A stretch of 64,000 nt of DNA from JAGPUQ01 sp041594335. Lineage in GTDB: Bacteria > Pseudomonadota > Gammaproteobacteria > Pseudomonadales > Porticoccaceae. Below, piece by piece: positions 1 through 8,462 of this stretch. The first letter of the stretch is position 1. Each line of letters opens with the position of its first letter. The stretch covers positions 1-64,000 of the forward strand of contig JBFHML010000003.1 in NCBI GenBank assembly GCA_041594335.1, written 5' to 3'. Below the pieces are notes generated by a model. It was not told the origin of the DNA. It saw only the letters and a program-made list of their open reading frames with translations, and searched no databases. The position numbers were made by a program, and so were the translations under genes.

Positions 1-2294
1 CGCGGCGTCCGCCCCAGGCCACGGATCAATTGCTCCATCCGTGCCGGCGTCATCTCTTGACCATGCCGCGCCCCAGCGGCCCGGGAGATGCTTTCGTTCA
101 TCAGGGTGCCGCCCAGATCATTGGCGCCGGCCTGTAGACACGCCCGGGCGCCCTCCCATCCCATCTTCACCCAGGAGGTTTGGATATTGGAAATCAGCGG
201 GTGCAGCGCCAATCGCGCCACCGCATGCATCAGTACCGCTTCGCGAAAAGTCGGCCCGCGGCGGGCGCCGCCCCGCCGATACAAAGGCGCTTCCATATGA
301 ACGAAAGGCAGTGGCACAAACTCGGTAAAGCCGCCGGTCCGCTCCTGTAGATCACGAATGTGCAACAGGTGGCGAGCCCAGTGTCCGGGATGGTCGAGAT
401 GACCAAACATGATGGTAGCGGTCGAACGCAGCCCCAAACCATGAGCCGTTTCCATGACCGTGAGCCATTCGTCGGTGTTGACCTTATCGGGACAGATCAG
501 CGCCCGCACTTCATCGTCCAAGATCTCAGCGGCCGTGCCCGGCAGGGTCGCAAGACCAGCATCACGCAGCCGGAGGAGGTAATCATGCAGCGACAACCCC
601 AAAGTACGGGCCCCCTGGGTGACCTCGAGGGGCGAAAAGGCGTGCACGTGTATTTCCGGCACCGCGCTTTTCACCGCCCGACAGATGTCGAGATAAGTCT
701 CACCGGTGTAATCGGGATGAATTCCGCCCTGCATGCAAACTTCGGTAGCCCCGCGCTGCCAGGCCTCGCGCGTGCGCTCGGCGATTTCGTCGAGGTCAAG
801 GCGATAGGGCTTACCGCGCAGATCTTCATGGGTCTTGCCTTTGGAGAAAGCGCAAAAACTGCAAGCGTGTAGGCAGATATTGGTGTAATTGATATTGCGG
901 TTGATTGCATAAGTGACCACATCACCGCACTGTACCGCGCGCAGCGCATCGGCAGCTGCACAGATCGCATCGAACTCGGCACCGCGCGCCGCGAACAAAC
1001 GCTCAATCTCCATCCGGCTCAACCGGACACCGGTACGGGCGCGATCGAGGATGCGAAGCACCTCGGCACCAGCCTGCGGTGGCGCACACTGCCAACCCTC
1101 CTGCCCATTCGCAAAAACCGGAGTCTGATCCGAACCTGGGCTCCAGAGGTCTCGGCGCGCCAGACCATCACTGTCCATGGCATGACGCACCGCGGTGGCT
1201 AGCGCAGGATCCTGCCAGCGCGACAGCGCGCGCGTGTACCCAGGGTAGAGCGCGAGGCGCTCCACCAATAATTTGCCAGCGGCGGCGGTATGTTCGGCGA
1301 GTTGCTCGAGATGTGGCCAGGGCTTTTCTGGATTGACGTAATCCGGGGTCACCGGAGAGACACCGCCCCAATCGTTGATGCCGGCGTCAATCAGCCGGGG
1401 CAACACACCGGGATTGAGATTGGGGGGCGTCTGCAGGTTCATTGCTGGACCGAAAACAAGCCGGGCCACAGCGATGGTCCAGAGTAACTCCTCCAGGGAA
1501 GCATCCGGCGCGCCGGCCATACGAGTGCCGGGCTTCGCGCGAAAATTTTGAATGATGATTTCCTGGAGATGCCCGTGACGCTCGTGCAGTTCACGTAGCA
1601 GAAACAGCGCATCCAAGCGCTCGCCACGCGTCTCGCCAATACCAATCAATATGCCGCTGGTAAAGGGAATGTCCAATTCACCGGCGGCAGCAATACAGGC
1701 TAGGCGGACTTCGGGATCTTTATCCGGTGAACCGTAATGAGGACCACCGCGCGCACCCAGGCGAGCCGCACTGCTTTCCAGCATGATGCCCTGGGAGACG
1801 GACACCCGACGACCGGCAGCCAGCTCGTCTGCCGTCATCACACCGGGATTGAGGTGCGGCAGCAACCCGGTCTCGGCGAACACCCGCCCGGCCATGGCCA
1901 CCAGGTAGTCATGGGTCGACTCATAGCCCAGTTCCGCCAATGCCCTACGGGCAACGGGATAGCGCAGTTCAGGTTTGTCACCCAGGGTGAATAGCGCCTC
2001 GCGACAACCCGCCGCGGCTCCCTGACGGGCGAGGCTCAGCACCTCATCGGGCGTCATGAATGGCTTATCCAGCCGGCTCGGCGTAGTGGCGAAGGTACAG
2101 TAGTGGCACACATCCCTGCACAGTCGAGTCAGGGGAATAAAGACCTTGCGGGAGAAGGAAATCCGCTGGCCGTGACCGCGATCGCGCAGCACCGCGGCGC
2201 GCGTCATCAGCGCCTCCAGGGAAGTTTCGGCGAGCCAAGCGTCGACTTCTTCCCGGGAGGGTAGTTCGGAACCTGGATGAAAGCGTTCGTTCAT
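1..2294 (-). CDS. fbiC: FO synthase, fused CofG-CofH (FbiC), 3' end cut by window edge
   Basis: Makes FO (7,8-didemethyl-8-hydroxy-5-deazariboflavin), the chromophore of coenzyme F420, from tyrosine and the riboflavin precursor amino-ribitylaminouracil. Two radical-SAM modules lie in one chain: the CofG-like half has CRDVCHYC at Cys59/63/66, the CofH-like half has CLHACSFC at Cys474/478/481. About 764 residues are visible; by comparison with mycobacterial FbiC only the last 10-20 residues seem to lie beyond position 1. The ATG overlaps the cofC stop as ATGA, so it is translationally coupled as the last visible gene of the npdG-cofE-cofD-cofC-fbiC run. The fused architecture is the one typical of Actinobacteria; archaea and cyanobacteria usually encode two separate proteins. 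Confidence 0.95.
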   Translation of the reverse strand, partial: MNERFHPGSELPSREEVDAWLAETSLEALMTRAAVLRDRGHGQRISFSRKVFIPLTRLCRDVCHYCTFATTPSRLDKPFMTPDEVLSLARQGAAAGCREALFTLGDKPELRYPVARRALAELGYESTHDYLVAMAGRVFAETGLLPHLNPGVMTADELAAGRRVSVSQGIMLESSAARLGARGGPHYGSPDKDPEVRLACIAAAGELDIPFTSGILIGIGETRGERLDALFLLRELHERHGHLQEIIIQNFRAKPGTRMAGAPDASLEELLWTIAVARLVFGPAMNLQTPPNLNPGVLPRLIDAGINDWGGVSPVTPDYVNPEKPWPHLEQLAEHTAAAGKLLVERLALYPGYTRALSRWQDPALATAVRHAMDSDGLARRDLWSPGSDQTPVFANGQEGWQCAPPQAGAEVLRILDRARTGVRLSRMEIERLFAARGAEFDAICAAADALRAVQCGDVVTYAINRNINYTNICLHACSFCAFSKGKTHEDLRGKPYRLDLDEIAERTREAWQRGATEVCMQGGIHPDYTGETYLDICRAVKSAVPEIHVHAFSPLEVTQGARTLGLSLHDYLLRLRDAGLATLPGTAAEILDDEVRALICPDKVNTDEWLTVMETAHGLGLRSTATIMFGHLDHPGHWARHLLHIRDLQERTGGFTEFVPLPFVHMEAPLYRRGGARRGPTFREAVLMHAVARLALHPLISNIQTSWVKMGWEGARACLQAGANDLGGTLMNESISRAAGARHGQEMTPARMEQLIRGLGRTP

Positions 2295-2983
2295 GACGCT
2301 CGTCTCGCCATAGCCGCACCTTCCCCCACCGGAGGTAACCGAGTCCAGACCTGAATGTGGTCGAGATACTCCCGGGTGCGGTCGGCACCCGACCGGCTCC
2401 GAAGTGCCTGCAGATCTTCCGGCCGATCAATGTCCAGCGCCATTTCCGGCACGTCCAATACCCTCGGTTCCACGCCCTTTGCGCGCGCGGCCTGCGCATA
2501 ACGGGCACAACTCCCGGCGCCGAAGGCCGGCTCCAGGAGCCCGGGCGGCGCCGTCAATAAGGCATTGGTGCCGCCATCAACGCTGGCGGCAACCAGAGCC
2601 ACCGCGGGCGCCCCACCCTCTATAGCCAACAGACGCTCTACGGCGGTGGCGCTCACCAGGGGAATATCCGCGGGCAGGATCAACAACCGTTCGACATGTT
2701 CGCGAGCGAGCACCTGCGTGGCATGGCGCAGGGCTGAATTAAGGCCGGGTTGCGGCTCAGGCAGTACCCGCAAACCACATCGGGCTCGATCCGCCACTAC
2801 GGAATCGGCACTCACTAAACCGACCCCGGTGATACCCGCCACCCTAGTCACTGCTGCCAAGACATCATCGAGCATTCGCTGCACCAGCACACGGCGCTCT
2901 CCAGCCGTCAGCAGCTGAGCCAGGCGTGTCTTGGCCTCCGCTAGAGGCTTAACCGGAATCAGAATCCAGGTCGAACCGCTCAC
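2291..2983 (-). CDS. cofC: 2-phospho-L-lactate guanylyltransferase-type enzyme (CofC/FbiD)
   Basis: Predicted to activate a three-carbon phospho-acid (2-phospholactate, phosphoenolpyruvate or 3-phosphoglycerate, depending on lineage) with GTP for transfer to FO by CofD. The 230-residue protein has a nucleotidyltransferase-like N terminus (WILIPVKPLAEAKTRL) and the LILPADIPLV acidic metal-binding segment of this fold near residue 100. The start is GTG, preceded by a strong GGGGGAGGG ribosome site, 18 bases after the cofD stop. Its stop overlaps the fbiC start. Which acid it uses cannot be decided from the sequence by eye. Confidence 0.9.
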   Translation of the reverse strand: MSGSTWILIPVKPLAEAKTRLAQLLTAGERRVLVQRMLDDVLAAVTRVAGITGVGLVSADSVVADRARCGLRVLPEPQPGLNSALRHATQVLAREHVERLLILPADIPLVSATAVERLLAIEGGAPAVALVAASVDGGTNALLTAPPGLLEPAFGAGSCARYAQAARAKGVEPRVLDVPEMALDIDRPEDLQALRSRSGADRTREYLDHIQVWTRLPPVGEGAAMARRAS

Positions 2984-3001
2984 CCCTCCCCCTATCTTGA
3001 G

Positions 3002-3934
3002 TTATCGACTGCCGCGCGCGGCGGCCAGGGTGGTTTTTGCCAAGGCGACCTTGTCCCCTTCGCTGTGCATCACGGTATCCGCCACTAAGCTTCCCGGCAA
3101 GTCCGCCGCCAAGGCCGCATCACGGCGATCGAGAATCAAGCAGTCGAGAAAGTCGCGGTAATGGTCGGCGATGGTCCGTGCCGAGACCTCAAAGCCCAAT
3201 TCGGCCATGATCTTCGCAGTCGGCCCTTTGATTGCCTGCCCACCGACGATCGGCGAGACCGCCACCACCGGCACTTGAGTATCGCACAGAGCCGTGCGCA
3301 CTCCGGGTAGCGCCAGGATGGGGTCCAGGCTCAGCCAGGGGTTGGAGGGACACAACACAATGGCCGTCCAGTGCGGGTCGGCAAGTGCCGAGAGAAACTC
3401 CGGGTGCGGACGGGCTTCGGCACCGCCATAGCGCAGGCCACGAACCACGGGGCGGCAGCGCTCGCGGACAAAATAATGCTGGAAGGCCAGAGCCCCGCCA
3501 TCGGTCTCCACCAGTGTCGGCGCCAACTGGTCGGACATCGGCAACAATCGCGCGCGGATACCGAATGTCCGCGTGACGCTCGCGGTGATTTCGCCCAGTG
3601 TCTGGCCAGCGACCAGGCGTCGGGTGCGCTCGACATGAAGGGCGAGATCACGGTCGCCGAGAAAAAACCAGTGCTCCCCACCCAGCTCTGTCAGCGCCGC
3701 CATGAAGTGCCCGCTGTCCTCGTCGAGCCCCCATCCGGTAGCCGGATTGACTCGCCCAGCCAACGTATAGGCAACTGTGTCCAGATCCGGGCTGACATGC
3801 AATCCGAGATGGGTGAAATCATCACCGGTATTGACCACCACCGTCAGCTCGCTACCGAGCAAGCGATAGAGTCCAAGCGCGAGTTTGGCGCCACCGACAC
3901 CGCCACACAACGCCAAAACCCGGGCGCCACTCAT
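3002..3934 (-). CDS. cofD: 2-phospho-L-lactate transferase (CofD/FbiA)
   Basis: Transfers the phospho-acid moiety from the guanylylated donor to FO, giving F420-0 or dehydro-F420-0. The N terminus carries the family's glycine-rich signature CGGVGGAKLALGL near residues 10-22, followed by NTGDDF, which lines the FO/GDP site. The frame is open upstream to 4033, but the ATG at 3934 overlaps the cofE stop (ATGA) and gives the family N terminus and a normal length of 310 residues, so I choose it. It lies between cofE and cofC in the same transcription unit. Confidence 0.93.
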   Translation of the reverse strand: MSGARVLALCGGVGGAKLALGLYRLLGSELTVVVNTGDDFTHLGLHVSPDLDTVAYTLAGRVNPATGWGLDEDSGHFMAALTELGGEHWFFLGDRDLALHVERTRRLVAGQTLGEITASVTRTFGIRARLLPMSDQLAPTLVETDGGALAFQHYFVRERCRPVVRGLRYGGAEARPHPEFLSALADPHWTAIVLCPSNPWLSLDPILALPGVRTALCDTQVPVVAVSPIVGGQAIKGPTAKIMAELGFEVSARTIADHYRDFLDCLILDRRDAALAADLPGSLVADTVMHSEGDKVALAKTTLAAARGSR

Positions 3935-4725
3935 CGAAATAGATCCCGCTCTCTGGGACGCACCAAGACGTTGGCCGAGGTCGGTGGCGCCGTATCCGGC
4001 CACCGCAAGCCGCGCACCAACACCACGGGGCACCCCTCATCCGCCTCGCCCTGCACCAAGGCCGCGGCAGAGGCCAGCTGATCGGCCAGCGCCACTTCGG
4101 TAACTTCGAGCACGCGGCCAAACAGATCGCGTTCCCCACGTCGATCGAGCAGCGCTGGGAAACCTGCGCTGCCCAACGCCATCCCCACGGTCCCATTCCG
4201 CCAGGCGCGGCCGACGCTATCATTGATCACCAGGCCCGGGGTTACGCCCGTCCGTTTGCCGAGTGCTTCCGCCAGTGTGGCGGCGCTGCTATCGGGGTTC
4301 TCGGGCAGTAACAAAAGGCGCGAGCCCGCGACACCCTGCTGTTCGATGTTGGACGCATCCACCCCGGCATTGGCCATCACGAATCCCAGTCGATGTTCCA
4401 CGATCAACACCCCCGGGACTTGGCGCAACACGGCGCGCGATTCCTCCAGGATGACCTCCACCGCACGCGGATCCTTGTCGACCACCGCGGCAATCTCCAA
4501 CGCCCGGGCCGAAGGCACCACGTCAGCCAGGCACCGATAGCGGTTCTCCGCCTTGGAGACCACCTTTTGAGCGACCACCAGGATGTCTCCACGACGCAGG
4601 TCAACCTCAGCCTCGCGCAAACCGATCAGAATGAGCGTCGCGAGATCATCCCCGGGTGCCACCCGAGGAATTCCCGGCAGCCCGATCAGCTCCAGGGACG
4701 ACGCGGTCGACGATTTCGCGCGCAC
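3931..4725 (-). CDS. cofE: coenzyme F420-0:L-glutamate ligase (CofE), single domain
   Basis: Adds the gamma-linked glutamate tail to F420-0 in a GTP-dependent reaction. Family features include the VVAQKVVSKAENR segment near residue 50 and GFVMANAGVDASN near residue 115. At about 264 residues it is the length of a stand-alone CofE; the C-terminal nitroreductase-like FMN domain of actinobacterial FbiB is absent. Two GTG starts lie two codons apart. The one at 4731 overlaps the npdG stop but abuts the AGGAG motif with no spacing, whereas the one at 4725 sits five bases after it, so I choose 4725. Confidence 0.92.
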   Translation of the reverse strand: MRAKSSTASSLELIGLPGIPRVAPGDDLATLILIGLREAEVDLRRGDILVVAQKVVSKAENRYRCLADVVPSARALEIAAVVDKDPRAVEVILEESRAVLRQVPGVLIVEHRLGFVMANAGVDASNIEQQGVAGSRLLLLPENPDSSAATLAEALGKRTGVTPGLVINDSVGRAWRNGTVGMALGSAGFPALLDRRGERDLFGRVLEVTEVALADQLASAAALVQGEADEGCPVVLVRGLRWPDTAPPTSANVLVRPRERDLFR

Positions 4726-4727
4726 CC

Positions 4728-5399
4728 TCACTCCTGCAGCGCGCCCGTAATCCGAAAACCCGCGCCGGGAATTTTATAGCGACGATTGAGCGTAATCAGT
4801 ACCGACGTCAACGCCTCTGCGGCCGCGGCGTTGGCGATGGGGCCGGCGTGCCAACCTTGCATGCCAGCAGCGGCGACCAGCTCCAGGACCTGCCGGCAGG
4901 CATCGGCGTCGTTGCCGCATACCAGCACGTCACAATCCGGATCATGATCCGGGTCGTCGAGGTGTGCGGCCGCGACATTTTGAAACGCAGAGACAACTCG
5001 TACTTCTTCCCCCAAGAGATGCTGTGCAATCTGACCGGCACTGCCCTCGGGCGGCAACTGCACGGTACCCACCTTGGGCGGCACCAGGGGTACCGTAACG
5101 TCGACCAAGATCTTGCCCTGCAGCACCTCGCGGACCGCTTCTAACGTCGGCGCCTGATTGGCAAAAGGTACGGTCAAAACGACCAGATCGCCCGCGGCGG
5201 CGGCCGCCTCGTTATCCATCCCCTGTACCGGCCCCGATACCCCACGGCGCTGCAGTGCGCCCGCCGCCTCCGCCGCCTTGTCCGCACTCCGCGAGCCGAT
5301 GATCACTGGATAACCTGCCCGCGCCCAGCGGAACGCAAGTCCGCCGCCGAGGTCTCCGCTGCCGCCGAGGATGGCCAGCCTGGGCAATGAATCACTCAT
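4728..5399 (-). CDS. npdG: NADPH-dependent F420 reductase (F420:NADP+ oxidoreductase)
   Basis: Passes hydride between NADP(H) and F420, so it probably supplies reduced F420H2 to the cell's F420 enzymes. The 223-residue protein starts with a Rossmann fold, LAILGGSGDLGGGLAFRWA (glycines around residues 12-20), followed by GSRSADKA, which fits recognition of the NADP 2'-phosphate. It is the first gene of the F420 biosynthesis run; its end meets the start of cofE. A ribosome site AGGA precedes the ATG. Being encoded with the biosynthetic genes ties production and recycling of the cofactor together. Confidence 0.9.
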   Translation of the reverse strand: MSDSLPRLAILGGSGDLGGGLAFRWARAGYPVIIGSRSADKAAEAAGALQRRGVSGPVQGMDNEAAAAAGDLVVLTVPFANQAPTLEAVREVLQGKILVDVTVPLVPPKVGTVQLPPEGSAGQIAQHLLGEEVRVVSAFQNVAAAHLDDPDHDPDCDVLVCGNDADACRQVLELVAAAGMQGWHAGPIANAAAAEALTSVLITLNRRYKIPGAGFRITGALQE

Positions 5400-5475
5400 G
5401 ATATTTTCCTATCTGATCTAAGCTGGAGAAGCCCGCGAGGAGTCCGACGGCAACCGCGGCACGGGCAAGCGCTCC

Positions 5476-5484
5476 ATGATAGCA
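5476..5484 (-). promoter_or_regulatory. candidate extended -10 promoter of the F420 operon
   Basis: Reading the minus strand, TGCTATCAT matches an extended -10 element (TGn followed by five of six bases of TATAAT). It lies about 75 bases upstream of npdG. No convincing -35 box is visible, so this is tentative. Confidence 0.3.
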
Positions 5485-5536
5485 GGGCCCGGCAGTACGA
5501 ATCGTCGCGCCCCTCTGTCTGGCGCAGCGAGCGGTC

Positions 5537-5545
5537 TGCTATGGT
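5537..5545 (+). promoter_or_regulatory. candidate extended -10 promoter of the F420-dependent oxidoreductase gene
   Basis: TGCTATGGT resembles an extended -10 element and lies about 54 bases upstream of the chosen start at 5599. It mirrors the similar element on the other strand of this divergent region. No strong -35 hexamer is seen. Confidence 0.3.
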
Positions 5546-5598
5546 AGCCCCAATGATCTGCGATGCTTATCGCCACGGAACACTTGGGGGGAACAACC

Positions 5599-6639
5599 AT
5601 GAAACTGGGATTGATGGCCGGCTATTCCGGCAGCAAAGCCAAGGTGCCACTAGACGTCATTCACCACGCCGAAAAACTAGGCTACGATTCGGTATGGACG
5701 GCGGAAGCCTATGGCGCAGACGCCGTCACCACGGCAACCTGGATTCTCGCCAACACCCGTCGCATTCGCGCAGGCACCGCCATCATGCAGATGCCTGCAC
5801 GCACTCCGGCCATGGCGGCAATGACCGCGATGACGCTATCGCACCTCTCCGGCAACCGCTTCATCGTCGGGCTCGGTGCCTCTGGACCCCAAGTGGTGGA
5901 GGGCTGGCATGGCGTGCCTTACGGTAAACCGGTGACCCGGCTGAAAGAATACATCCAAATCATGAAGCAGATCTTTGCGCGACAAGCGCCAGTCAGTTTC
6001 GAGGGTCAGATGTATCAGTTGCCCTATCGGGGTGCCGATGCCACCGGCCTTGGCAAGCCACTCAAAAGCATCCTGCACTGTGACGCAGAGATCCCGATCT
6101 ACAGCGCCAATATCACACCCGCCGGGGTCCGCGCCGCCGCTGAAGTTGCCGACGGCTTTTTCCCCGTCTGGATGGACCCGGAGCGCTTCGACGTCTTCGA
6201 AAAGCCCCTGCAAGAAGGCTTTTCCGCTGCGGGAGGCGGCAAGTCGTTGTCGGACTTCGATATAGCACCCTTCGTGCGCGTGGTCATCGGCGACGACGTG
6301 GCCGCCTGCATGCAGCCCTTAAAGCGTCACCTCGCACTCTACATCGGCGGCATGGGGGCACGTAACAAGAATTTCTATAACGATTACGCGAAACGCTTAG
6401 GCTACGAGGCTGCGGCGAAGAAGATCCAGGATTTATATCTCGCCGGCAACAAGGAAGAGGCCGCCGCTGCAGTACCGGACGAGCTGGTAGATGCCTGTAA
6501 TCTGGTCGGTCCGCCGGCGCGTATCCGAGACCGTGCCCAACGCTGGGCGGAAGCTGCCCGACGTGGCCAGGTCGGCACCCTGTTACTCGCTGACGCCGAT
6601 ACAGATGCTGTCGAGCTGATGGCGGAGATTTTCGCCTGA
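5599..6639 (+). CDS. LLM-class F420-dependent oxidoreductase, Rv3520c-like
   Basis: Luciferase-like TIM-barrel oxidoreductase expected to use F420/F420H2; the substrate is unknown. The 346-residue protein has the family pattern GYDSVWTAEAYG near residue 30, RIRAGTAIMQMPARTP near residue 55, and the long conserved stretch LSGNRFIVGLGASGPQVVEGW around 85-105. It strongly recalls the mycobacterial Rv3520c subfamily, including LALYIGGMGARNKNF later in the chain. The frame is open from 5563, but the ATG at 5599 has a GGGGGGAA ribosome site and the usual N terminus. It is divergent from npdG and the cofactor genes, consistent with shared control. FMN-dependent relatives exist, so cofactor use is inferred from family and context. 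Confidence 0.88.
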   Translation: MKLGLMAGYSGSKAKVPLDVIHHAEKLGYDSVWTAEAYGADAVTTATWILANTRRIRAGTAIMQMPARTPAMAAMTAMTLSHLSGNRFIVGLGASGPQVVEGWHGVPYGKPVTRLKEYIQIMKQIFARQAPVSFEGQMYQLPYRGADATGLGKPLKSILHCDAEIPIYSANITPAGVRAAAEVADGFFPVWMDPERFDVFEKPLQEGFSAAGGGKSLSDFDIAPFVRVVIGDDVAACMQPLKRHLALYIGGMGARNKNFYNDYAKRLGYEAAAKKIQDLYLAGNKEEAAAAVPDELVDACNLVGPPARIRDRAQRWAEAARRGQVGTLLLADADTDAVELMAEIFA

Positions 6640-6689
6640 GCAACGACGACCCCAATTCCACGACCGCAGGCGTCCGGGTATCAAAACTG

Positions 6690-7388
6690 ATGGCCGAGCG
6701 CGGGCTATGCTCGCGCCGCGAAGCAGACAGCTATATTGCCGAGGGCTTGGTATTCGTCAATGGCGAACGGATCACACAGCTGGGCACCCGAGTCGAGCCG
6801 GACGCCAAGATCCGGCTCGCCAAGTCTGCCCGCGCACGTCAAGAGCGCCGCGCCACGATTCTGCTGCACAAGCCGGTAGGCTATGTCTCTGGGCAGGCCG
6901 AAGGCGGTTACCGGCCGGCTACCACACTGATCACCGCCGCCAACCAATTACCGGGGAACCGACCGCCCTGGCGAGCCGAGCACCTCCGGGGGCTGGCACC
7001 TGCGGGACGCTTGGACATCGACTCCACTGGGCTGCTCATACTCACTCAAGATGGACGCATCGCTCGCCAGCTGGTCGGTGCGGATTCCCGCATCGACAAA
7101 GAGTACTTGGTACGGGTAGAGGGTAACCTCGATCGACGGGGGCTGGCCTTGCTCAATCACGGCTTGGTCCTCGACGGCAAAGCACTGCGCCCCGCGCAGG
7201 TCGACTGGGCGAATCCCGACCAACTACGCTTTGTCCTACGCGAGGGCCGCAAGCGCCAGATTCGCCGCATGTGCGAGCTGGTCGGACTCCAAGTGATCGG
7301 ACTCAAGCGGGTCCGCATCGGCCGCATTCGGTTGGGTAAGCTGCCGCCGGGACAGTGGCGATTTCTCGCCGACCAAGAAAAATTCTGA
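6690..7388 (+). CDS. 23S rRNA pseudouridine synthase, RluF/RluB type
   Basis: Isomerises a uridine in 23S rRNA to pseudouridine. An N-terminal S4 RNA-binding domain (ERGLCSRREADSYIAEG) precedes the RsuA-family catalytic domain with GRLDIDSTGLLILTQDG; Asp109 is the predicted catalytic residue. REGRKRQIRRMCE near the C terminus is also typical, and the ending fits RluF best. The only AUG start gives a protein that begins inside the S4 domain: in-frame codons upstream (VRVSKL) look like the missing first strand, yet no ATG, GTG or TTG precedes them. A CTG at 6636 overlapping the previous stop is possible. The exact modified site is not decidable here. Confidence 0.85.
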   Translation: MAERGLCSRREADSYIAEGLVFVNGERITQLGTRVEPDAKIRLAKSARARQERRATILLHKPVGYVSGQAEGGYRPATTLITAANQLPGNRPPWRAEHLRGLAPAGRLDIDSTGLLILTQDGRIARQLVGADSRIDKEYLVRVEGNLDRRGLALLNHGLVLDGKALRPAQVDWANPDQLRFVLREGRKRQIRRMCELVGLQVIGLKRVRIGRIRLGKLPPGQWRFLADQEKF

Positions 7389-7627
7389 TTCTCGCAGATC
7401 GACGATCACCCGCTCAACACAAACGCCTGCCAGCGATGCTGATTTGGCCCCGGGTACTTTTTAGTTGGGAAAATCGAGTTCGTAGTAGCCGCAATCGAAA
7501 TGCTAGCGCGACCTCGTCGTGCCACAGCGGCCCCGGTACAACAACTGCGCACTGTTGCCCAAGCTCTCGCGTGTGATGAAGTGAAGCGACTGAGCCAAGG
7601 TGCACCGGCTCTGGTAAGGCTGACCCT

Positions 7628-8452
7628 TCAAAACTCAACCTCTACTTCATAAGCGGCAAACTTACGCACATTGAACACCCCCGTATCCAAAATCAAATAC
7701 TGGCCCTTGATCCCCAACAATTGCCCCGAGATCTCCGGCGTCTTGTCCAGATTCCACGCCTTGACCTTGAGCGGGTAGGTGAGCACCGGATAATCGATCA
7801 CCACCGCCTCGGCATCGGCCATGAGCTGCACTGCCTGAATCCCAAAACGCTCCGCCAAGGCTTCCAGGTCGGCCGCACAGCACGCGAATAGCCGATCGCG
7901 AATTGCGGCAAGATCTGCCGGTGGCGGCGGGCCTTTGAGCATCGCCCGCCAGTCCGTGGTGTCCCGCACCACTTTGCGCAGCGCTGCCTCTACCAGCCCA
8001 GCCTGCTGACGGGTATGGGTGCGGATGATGGGCAGGGCCTGCGTCGCGCCCTGATCGATCCAGCGGGTCGGTGTCTGGCCGACACGGGTAATGCCTACCT
8101 TCACCCCTGAGGAATTGGCAAGGTATACCAGGTGTCCGGTCATGCAGAATCCAGCCGCCCACTCGGGATCCCGGCACGTACCGGCATCAAAGTGACAGCG
8201 ATCAGGGCTCAGCACGCACAGATCACATTCGGCGAGCTTGCGAAAGCAGGGATAGCAGTATCCACCCGAGAAACTCTTCGTTGTGGTACGACCACAGTGT
8301 GCGCAGTGAATGGCTCCGGCGTACTGTATACGCAAGGGTTTGCCGATCCATTCGTTGAGGGGGATGCGCGACGCATCGAGCTTCAACCAATAGTCTACGG
8401 GCGCGCCCAGAGTACTGGGCATCTTGTCGAGGTGACCTCGATAGTGGGGCAT
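7628..8452 (-). CDS. DUF2797 family protein
   Basis: Conserved protein of unknown function. The 274-residue product shows the family hallmarks: cysteine pairs CAHCGR, CYPCF, CDLC and CHFDAGTC between about residues 50 and 95 that suggest zinc binding, followed by GHLVYLANSSGVKVGITR, which resembles a GIY-YIG-like motif, and then PTRWIDQGATQALPI. The frame is open upstream to 8584, but the ATG at 8452 is where the family begins (PHYRGHLDKM) and lies just after the DUF1315 gene. It is the last gene of the nadK-rhomboid-DUF1315-DUF2797 run; DUF1315/DUF2797 pairs are common in gammaproteobacteria. Confidence 0.85.
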   Translation of the reverse strand: MPHYRGHLDKMPSTLGAPVDYWLKLDASRIPLNEWIGKPLRIQYAGAIHCAHCGRTTTKSFSGGYCYPCFRKLAECDLCVLSPDRCHFDAGTCRDPEWAAGFCMTGHLVYLANSSGVKVGITRVGQTPTRWIDQGATQALPIIRTHTRQQAGLVEAALRKVVRDTTDWRAMLKGPPPPADLAAIRDRLFACCAADLEALAERFGIQAVQLMADAEAVVIDYPVLTYPLKVKAWNLDKTPEISGQLLGIKGQYLILDTGVFNVRKFAAYEVEVEF

Positions 8453-8462
8453 GGCTTGGCCG

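Noticed and set aside
7389..7627. Search for a small RNA or gene in the largest gap
   Set aside because: No hairpin with T-run, promoter or conserved frame stood out; nothing can be supported.
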